10,049 nucleotides of DNA from an uncultured Eubacteriales bacterium (GTDB lineage Bacteria > Bacillota > Clostridia > Oscillospirales > CAG-272), in assembly GCA_934446285.1 (NCBI GenBank), contig CAKSEI010000040.1, positions 1 through 10,049 of the forward strand. Direction: 5' to 3'. The notes under the pieces were generated by a model. It was not told the DNA's origin and ran no database searches. It worked only from the letters and a program-made list of their open reading frames with translations. Shown here piece by piece: positions 6,455 through 10,049 of the stretch (position 1 is its first letter; every line of letters begins with the position of its first letter). The position numbers and the translations under genes were made by a program.

Positions 6455-6877
6455 TTATGCAAGCGCCTTGCCGAGGTCCATGCATGATGCTATTGCCTCG
6501 TCGTCGGGCGTTTCGTTGCATATTACGAAGTCGCACGCCATGACTGCTCCGTCGGAGCGGCATGTATCGTCCCAGTTGCGCATCCATTCTCCGTCACCCC
6601 AGCCGTATGAGCCGAAGAGTGCCGTCTTTTTGCCGCTGAGTTTAGACTCGCACGCACTGAACATAGGCGCGAACTCCTCTTCCTCAAGCTCCTCAGAGCC
6701 CATGGACGGGCATCCGAATGCTATCGCGTCAAAGTTGTCCATCATGGACGCGTCAAACTCTGCTGCCCTAAAGACCGTCGTCTGTGCGCCTGCCTCCGCA
6801 GCGCCCTCCGCGACGGCATTTGCCATTGCCTCGGTGTTTCCCGTGCCGCTGTAATAAACTATTGCTACCTTACTCAT
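6455..6877 (-). CDS. Flavodoxin
   Basis: A 140-residue FMN-binding electron carrier, usual short-chain flavodoxin length. Seen: the phosphate-binding loop YSGTGNTEAM (9-18), the 50s loop FGCPSMGSEELEEEEF (54-69), and the 90s loop GSYGWGDGEWM (89-99) with the Tyr/Trp that stack on the flavin. The very acidic surface after residue 60 is typical of flavodoxins docking on ferredoxin-using enzymes. It acts in the cytoplasm and can replace ferredoxin when iron is scarce. It is the last gene of a DUF2325 > DUF3793 > flavodoxin run, 32 nt after DUF3793 and just before a terminator. Its ribosome site is a purine-rich GAGAG/GGAAAAG stretch that contains a tandem 10-bp repeat. Confidence 0.95.
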   Translation of the reverse strand: MSKVAIVYYSGTGNTEAMANAVAEGAAEAGAQTTVFRAAEFDASMMDNFDAIAFGCPSMGSEELEEEEFAPMFSACESKLSGKKTALFGSYGWGDGEWMRNWDDTCRSDGAVMACDFVICNETPDDEAIASCMDLGKALA

Positions 6878-6883
6878 TTTTTC

Positions 6884-6903
6884 TCTCTTTTCCTCTCTTT
6901 TCC
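6884..6903 (-). repeat. Tandem 10-bp repeat in the flavodoxin leader
   Basis: Two exact copies of GGAAAAGAGA (- strand sense) lie directly before the flavodoxin start. Both carry Shine-Dalgarno-like purines, so the leader offers two stacked ribosome contacts and could gain or lose a copy by slippage. Confidence 0.6.
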
Positions 6904-6909
6904 TATATA

Positions 6910-7461
6910 TCAGCCGGCTACTGTCAGCCGTTCAACTGATTTCCCTTTTGAATGCAGCACGGTGTATATATCCGTGCACTTTTTGTATTTTTTAAAAAGT
7001 CTGCGCGCCGACTCCTCGTCGCCGTAAACCTTCCAGCAGCCGGAGCATTTGAATCCATTCGCGCCCTTTTCTATAAAGCCGCAGACATCCTCTGGCGGAT
7101 ACCCGAGAAAAAGTCCTACCTCATGCGGAAATTCCGTGCTTTCGCCTATGCGCTTCATCAGGTGAGCGATGCACCCCGCGGGACAGTGCGAAACATAGCC
7201 TCTGTCGCGCAATAGTCTGCTCGCCTGCTCGTTCTTTAAATCTTTCGACAGCTGCGACGTGCGGTAGAGGTAAATCAGCGCCCTGCCCCCGCGCATACAG
7301 AGCGGTATCATTCGCAGACCCTTCTTGCATAACACCCTGTTCCACCTGCGGAGCGAGTCGCAAAGCTCCCTGCTGTCGGTGAACACGCAGGAAAACATAT
7401 TGCCCGTTTTCATGCCCGCCAGAGTCGGCGAGCAATTTCTGATGATAATTTCCTCGGACAC
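6910..7461 (-). CDS. DUF3793 family protein, function unknown
   Basis: A 183-residue protein matching the DUF3793 family of anaerobic Firmicutes: NCSPTLAGMKTGNMF near the N-terminus (9-23), RALIYLYR in the middle, then FPHEVGLFLGYPPEDVCGF and CSGCWKVYGDE, the most typical blocks. It is rich in Cys, including HCPAGC and CSGC, which could bind metal or a cluster; that is inference. The start is GTG at 7461. Its ribosome site GAGG (complement of 7467-7470) overlaps the TGA of the DUF2325 gene, so translation of the two is probably coupled. The gap to the upstream gene is only 7 nt. In other Clostridia members often lie beside flavodoxin, DUF2325 and Fe(II) transport genes, which suggests a role in iron or haem handling, unproven. 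Confidence 0.9.
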   Translation of the reverse strand: MSEEIIIRNCSPTLAGMKTGNMFSCVFTDSRELCDSLRRWNRVLCKKGLRMIPLCMRGGRALIYLYRTSQLSKDLKNEQASRLLRDRGYVSHCPAGCIAHLMKRIGESTEFPHEVGLFLGYPPEDVCGFIEKGANGFKCSGCWKVYGDEESARRLFKKYKKCTDIYTVLHSKGKSVERLTVAG

Positions 7462-7468
7462 TGCCGCC

Positions 7469-7747
7469 TCAGACTGCGTGCTGCTCTAAAATGCTCTTGA
7501 GAGCCGCGATAGAGCTGCTGTGCGAGCGCGCTATCCTGGTCTGTCCGCCTTTCGTCTCGTTAAGCGCAAAGCGCACCATCTTGTGCGAGACGGTATTGGT
7601 GAAAAGGACTAACAAATCGGGCGATCCGATATTCTTAAGTCCGCTTTCCATTTTCGGATATATTTTCGCCTTGCATTTGTATTCACTGCAAAGATCCTTG
7701 TATCTTCGAGTCATACATTCATTTCCGCCGACTATAACTATACTCAT
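7469..7747 (-). CDS. DUF2325 family protein, function unknown
   Basis: A 92-residue protein of the DUF2325 family. Seen: N-terminal MSIVIVGGNE, then RRYKDLC, a central LLVLFTNTVSHKMVRFAL block, and IARSHSSSIAALKSIL at the C-terminus, all typical of the family. The GG(N/H) start and the SH...RSH pair recall a small Rossmann-like nucleotide or metal binder, but no activity is known to me. Cys at 12, 20 and 25. It is the first gene of the operon with DUF3793 and flavodoxin. Its ribosome site AAGGGG is 4 nt before ATG 7747, and a palindrome lies 12 nt upstream of the start codon. The family call is firm; the function is open. Confidence 0.9.
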   Translation of the reverse strand: MSIVIVGGNECMTRRYKDLCSEYKCKAKIYPKMESGLKNIGSPDLLVLFTNTVSHKMVRFALNETKGGQTRIARSHSSSIAALKSILEQHAV

Positions 7748-7759
7748 TATTCCCCTTGG

Positions 7760-7775
7760 GTTAGCGCAAGCTAAC
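7760..7775. promoter_or_regulatory. Palindrome GTTAGC-4-GCTAAC before the DUF2325 operon
   Basis: A perfect inverted repeat with 6-bp arms and a 4-bp centre, 12 nt upstream of the first start codon of the operon. The TTAG/CTAA arms recall DtxR/IdeR-type iron operators, but the arms are about 5 bp further apart than in that consensus. If transcription starts near 7812 the repeat lies in the mRNA leader and could instead act as an RNA hairpin next to the ribosome site. Confidence 0.55.
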
Positions 7776-7785
7776 TTGACTTTTT

Positions 7786-7807
7786 AAAAAATACAGGCAA
7801 TCTGCCT
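7786..7807 (-). terminator. Possible weak attenuator in the DUF2325 operon leader
   Basis: On the - strand: AGGCA-3-TGCCT (7807-7795) followed by GTA and six T (7791-7786). The stem is only 5 bp, so termination would be partial at best. It lies between the proposed promoter and the palindrome. Confidence 0.35.
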
Positions 7808-7818
7808 TTACAGCATTA

Positions 7819-7827
7819 AGTATAGCA
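7819..7827 (-). promoter_or_regulatory. Possible extended -10 promoter for the DUF2325 operon
   Basis: On the - strand TGC-TATACT forms an extended -10 (7827-7819). No good -35 lies 16-18 bp upstream. It follows directly after the araC terminator, where a new promoter is expected. Confidence 0.45.
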
Positions 7828-7828
7828 A

Positions 7829-7859
7829 ATAAAAGAAGCCGTTTCCGCTCCGAAAAGGC
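7829..7859 (-). terminator. Terminator of the AraC-type regulator gene
   Basis: On the - strand GCCTTTTC (7859-7852) pairs with GAAACGGC (7845-7838) with one mismatch, followed by a T-rich tail (7837-7829). It begins 29 nt past the araC stop. Confidence 0.6.
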
Positions 7860-7880
7860 GCAATGCGGCTCCGAAAAGGC
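7847..7880. repeat. 13-bp direct repeat downstream of the araC-type gene
   Basis: GCTCCGAAAAGGC occurs at 7847-7859 and 7868-7880, 21 bp apart. The first copy is part of the terminator stem. The second may be a duplicated arm able to compete for pairing. Confidence 0.6.
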
Positions 7881-7887
7881 AATTTTT

Positions 7888-8808
7888 TTACTTATCCCCG
7901 GCATTTTCCAGCCTGTATTCCGTCGGAGACATGCCCTTGACCGAGCGGAAAGCGACTGCAAATTTGCTTGAATTGTCATACCCGTGGCAATTTGCTATCT
8001 CGAGCACCGTTTTGTCCGTGTATTCGAGCATATACGCGGCGGACTCCATCTTTCGTGTCTTTATATACGAGTAGAAAGAAACGCCATATACCGCCTTGAA
8101 CAGGGTCTTGAGCGCAGTCTCTGAGACGTGGAATTTTTTTGCCGCCATCCCGATGGTGACCCGCCCGTCCATATTCTCCGCGAGGTACTCAGCGACGCTC
8201 TTCGCGAGAGACGCCTGTGAAGGTGCTACGGGTTTAGAGGAGCTTGCCCCTTCGACTGTTTTATAAACACTTAAAAAGAGCATAAGCTCGAGAATTTTTA
8301 TCTTTGAATATCCAAGGCGTATATCATCAGGTACATTGTACAGCTCGGAAAAGATATGCTCGACGGAGGAATTTGAGCGTGCGATAAAGTACCCTCCTTC
8401 GCCGCAGAATTTTTTCTCTATCGCCGTGGGCGACACCGCGACATCCTGAAGAAAGCAGGACATACACTCAGGCGCGCTCGCCGTATTGATGCTGATTATC
8501 ATGCCGTGATAGTGTCTGAGCGGAAAACTCAACTCAGGCGAAAGGCATTTTCGCTCCACTATCATAAGGTCTCCCTCGGAGATATAGCAAAGCTGTCCGT
8601 CGACACCGCACTCGAGCCGTCCCTCTCTGCAATGATATATCTCAAAAACACCGCCTTCCGCGCCATGCGCACCGCGCTCCGCCTTGCGCCCGCTCTCAGT
8701 GTGGGAGGAGACATACGAGACGGTTATCCCCGGAAAGACGGTGTATTCCGAATAGGAAAAGCCGTCCGATGTCCCGTTTGTTTTATTTTTATTTTCCGTT
8801 GCTTCCAT
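7888..8808 (-). CDS. AraC-family transcriptional regulator
   Basis: A 306-residue regulator. The C-terminal ~100 residues (201-300) carry the double helix-turn-helix DNA-binding domain: VTIGMAAKKFHVSETALKTLF is the first helix pair, and VLEIANCHGYDNSSKFAVAFR with KGMSPTEYR is the AraC signature. The N-terminal part (about 53-110; FEIYHCREGRLE, YISEGDLMIV) looks like a cupin-type sensor, and DIRLGYSKIKILELMLFL (162-179) is the linker helix common in this subgroup. The effector is unknown. The start at 8808 is the only Met that fits: upstream the frame passes through a near-consensus promoter whose -10 ends 7 nt before the ATG, and there is no Shine-Dalgarno. The mRNA would therefore be leaderless or nearly so. 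Lying just upstream of and parallel to the DUF2325-DUF3793-flavodoxin operon, it is a candidate regulator of it. Confidence 0.9.
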   Translation of the reverse strand: MEATENKNKTNGTSDGFSYSEYTVFPGITVSYVSSHTESGRKAERGAHGAEGGVFEIYHCREGRLECGVDGQLCYISEGDLMIVERKCLSPELSFPLRHYHGMIISINTASAPECMSCFLQDVAVSPTAIEKKFCGEGGYFIARSNSSVEHIFSELYNVPDDIRLGYSKIKILELMLFLSVYKTVEGASSSKPVAPSQASLAKSVAEYLAENMDGRVTIGMAAKKFHVSETALKTLFKAVYGVSFYSYIKTRKMESAAYMLEYTDKTVLEIANCHGYDNSSKFAVAFRSVKGMSPTEYRLENAGDK

Positions 8809-8815
8809 ACATACT

Positions 8816-8844
8816 ATGATAGTACACCCGCGCCGTTTTGTCAA
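8816..8844 (-). promoter_or_regulatory. Promoter of the AraC-type gene (leaderless geometry)
   Basis: On the - strand: perfect TTGACA (8844-8839), 17-bp spacer, TATCAT (8821-8816). The ATG begins 8 nt after the last -10 base, so the usual +1 falls on or right next to the start codon. Confidence 0.75.
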
Positions 8845-8921
8845 GAATTCAGACGAAAACCGCCGAGGAAAATTGCCTGAGACGCGCTGATGCACTTTTA
8901 TTTAATAAAGTACGAACAAGT

Positions 8922-8957
8922 AAAAACGGCAAATCTCCTCGTGGATTTGCCGTTTTT
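8922..8957 (-). terminator. Terminator of tRNA-Lys, bidirectional
   Basis: Perfect stem CGGCAAATC (8927-8935) / GATTTGCCG (8944-8952), extended by A5/T5 on its outside (8922-8926 / 8953-8957). It starts directly at the CCA end of the tRNA. Confidence 0.92.
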
Positions 8958-9033
8958 TGGTGCTCCTGTGGAGAATCGAACTCCAGACACCTTGATTAAA
9001 AGTCAAGTGCTCTACCAGCTGAGCTACAGGGGC
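8958..9033 (-). tRNA. tRNA-Lys (anticodon TTT)
   Basis: A 76-nt gene including an encoded CCA (8960-8958). D stem GCTC/GAGC, anticodon stem CTTGA/TCAAG with loop CTTTTAA (anticodon TTT at 9000-8998), variable GTGTC, and T arm TGGAG-TTCGATT-CTCCA all pair. The acceptor stem GCCCCTG/CAGGAGC has six pairs and one mismatch: C at position 3 faces A at position 70, where a U-A pair would complete it. It decodes AAA and AAG. Own promoter and terminator are present. Confidence 0.96.
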
Positions 9034-9055
9034 GTACCAGATATTTTACCATAGT

Positions 9056-9084
9056 ATAATACCACAATACGCCGATTTTGTCAA
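9056..9084 (-). promoter_or_regulatory. tRNA-Lys promoter
   Basis: On the - strand: perfect TTGACA (9084-9079), 17-bp spacer, TATTAT (9061-9056). The predicted start is about 15 nt before the mature tRNA 5' end. The TTGACAAAA-CGGCG part closely resembles the araC promoter 240 bp away. Confidence 0.88.
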
Positions 9085-9121
9085 TAGTTTTTTCTCTATC
9101 GACAGTGAAATGTTTGATTTT

Positions 9122-10049
9122 TCACAGCTCAACGGGTGCGCCGCCCGAGAGACGTGACTTCTCCGCGGCAAGGCATACAAGATGCGACTCTATTGAGCGG
9201 TCTATCGACGTTATCGACTTTGTATTTACCGGTTCTCCGCGCAAAAGGGCGAGAAAATCGGCGAAAAGTCTGTCGTCGCCGCCGCCGTGCCCCCCGAGGT
9301 CGTCGGCGATTTTTGTTATGTCTATTATCTCGTGCGACTTCTCAAATACTGTCACCTCGATAGTATTCGTTCCCATGTCGCCCTCAATGTCTCCGAGCGT
9401 GCCGAGAATCTTTATCGTCCGCCCGCTCTTTGAGTTAAAGCTGCTCATGATAAAGCTCACCGCGATATCATCCTCCAGCCACATGTTCACGATCTCATGG
9501 TCCACAACATTGTTGTCGCACGCATAAACGCACCTGCCGTACTGACCGTGCTTCAGTGCCTCGGTGATATTCTCTTCTGTCGGCTCATGCGCCACGACGT
9601 CTACGGGCCAGCCGGTGTATCCCGACTTAACTCTGTCTATATAATGCTTTTTCGCGCTGTACGGGCAATCGTCGACGTATTTGCAGTCAAGGCAGTATTC
9701 GGCAGCGCCCGAGGGCATGTTTTCGCGCTTAAAGTGCTTGAGTGAGCCGTAGCTAGATACGCTCTTACACCTCTTGCCGCACAGCCAGAGAAGTATATCG
9801 GTATCGTGACATGATTTAGCTAAAATCATCGGACATGACGTTTCGCTGTTGCGCCAATTTCCGCGCACATACGCGTGTGCCTGATGCCAATATTCGACAC
9901 GCTCCATCGCCTGAACGGTCACGACGTCCCCGATAACTCCCGAATCGATTATTTCCTTTATCTTCTGATAAAAAGGCGTGTAGCGCAGCACGTGACATAC
10001 GAGGACCTGTCGCCCGAGGCTCTTTGCCGTGTCGCGTATGTCTATACAC
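9122..10049 (-). CDS. Gfo/Idh/MocA family oxidoreductase, 5' end beyond window
   Basis: The last 308 residues of an NAD(P)-dependent oxidoreductase of the Gfo/Idh/MocA family; the frame is open to the window edge, so the N-terminal Rossmann part is missing. Seen: VCHVLRYTPFYQKIKE (end of the dinucleotide domain), SGVIGDVVTVQ, WHQAHAYVRGNWRN, the CHDTDILLWL segment with the expected catalytic-site His and Asp, a Cys-x2-Cys-x5-Cys motif followed by PYSAKK, and a C-terminal GGHGGGDDRLFADFL block. These fit the subgroup acting on sugars or sugar acids. The Cys motif is known to me from this subgroup and may bind zinc; the substrate is not known. The GTG at about 9991 could be mistaken for a start but is internal. 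No clear terminator follows, so some transcription may read into tRNA-Lys. Confidence 0.9.
   Translation of the reverse strand, partial: CIDIRDTAKSLGRQVLVCHVLRYTPFYQKIKEIIDSGVIGDVVTVQAMERVEYWHQAHAYVRGNWRNSETSCPMILAKSCHDTDILLWLCGKRCKSVSSYGSLKHFKRENMPSGAAEYCLDCKYVDDCPYSAKKHYIDRVKSGYTGWPVDVVAHEPTEENITEALKHGQYGRCVYACDNNVVDHEIVNMWLEDDIAVSFIMSSFNSKSGRTIKILGTLGDIEGDMGTNTIEVTVFEKSHEIIDITKIADDLGGHGGGDDRLFADFLALLRGEPVNTKSITSIDRSIESHLVCLAAEKSRLSGGAPVEL

Noticed and set aside
8809..8895. Longer araC start at 8895
   Set aside because: The frame would pass through the TTGACA/TATCAT promoter, and the added residues do not resemble the family.
9105..9125. GTGAAA/TTTCAC inverted repeat at the end of the last oxidoreductase gene
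   Set aside because: 6-bp A/T-rich stem with a 9-nt loop, overlapping the stop and lacking a T run; too weak to call a terminator.
1..10049. CRISPR array, IS element, prophage, toxin-antitoxin or defence system
   Set aside because: No regularly spaced repeats, transposase, integrase or known defence domain was seen on either strand.

Overview
The window looks like a chromosomal segment of a Firmicute, most likely an anaerobic gut-type Clostridia (Oscillospirales or a relative). The grounds are near-consensus sigma-A promoters, strong GGAGG-type ribosome sites, a PyrR attenuator, the DUF2325/DUF3793/flavodoxin cluster, the NifU-like/GGGtGRT pair and ATA-rich Ile codon use. Genus cannot be read from the sequence. 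No IS element, prophage, CRISPR array or plasmid function was seen.

Layout. (1) Bases 1-2218, + strand: the 3' part of an RlmD/RumA-type 23S rRNA uracil methyltransferase. It is followed after 19 nt by one open frame that joins a small DUF7662-like domain to a Gfo/Idh/MocA oxidoreductase of the GH109-like branch. A second Shine-Dalgarno and ATG sit at the domain junction. (2) 2335-4430, - strand: a pyrimidine salvage unit, promoter > PyrR-responsive attenuator > pyrR > uraA. (3) 4507-6338, + strand: a promoter driving a two-gene unit, a NifU/IscU-type scaffold-like protein and a GGGtGRT-family protein, closed by a terminator. It is divergent from pyrR. (4) 6391-7775, - strand: a DUF2325 > DUF3793 > flavodoxin operon, with a palindrome just before the first start codon. 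(5) 7829-8844, - strand: an AraC-type regulator whose promoter predicts a leaderless or nearly leaderless mRNA. (6) 8922-9084, - strand: tRNA-Lys(TTT) with its own promoter and terminator. (7) 9122-10049, - strand: a second Gfo/Idh/MocA oxidoreductase, cut at its 5' end by the window edge.

How the parts may work together. PyrR and UraA couple uracil import and UMP formation to pyrimidine level through a visible terminator/antiterminator switch. The NifU-like/GGGtGRT pair and the flavodoxin cluster both point to iron, Fe-S and redox physiology of an anaerobe. The AraC regulator next to the flavodoxin operon is a candidate controller of it. The two Gfo/Idh/MocA enzymes fit carbohydrate or amino-sugar catabolism.

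The less ordinary points are the DUF7662-oxidoreductase fusion with an internal start, the NifU-like/GGGtGRT pair of unknown function, the palindrome-controlled DUF2325/DUF3793/flavodoxin operon, the predicted leaderless araC mRNA, and a C-A mismatch in the tRNA-Lys acceptor stem.
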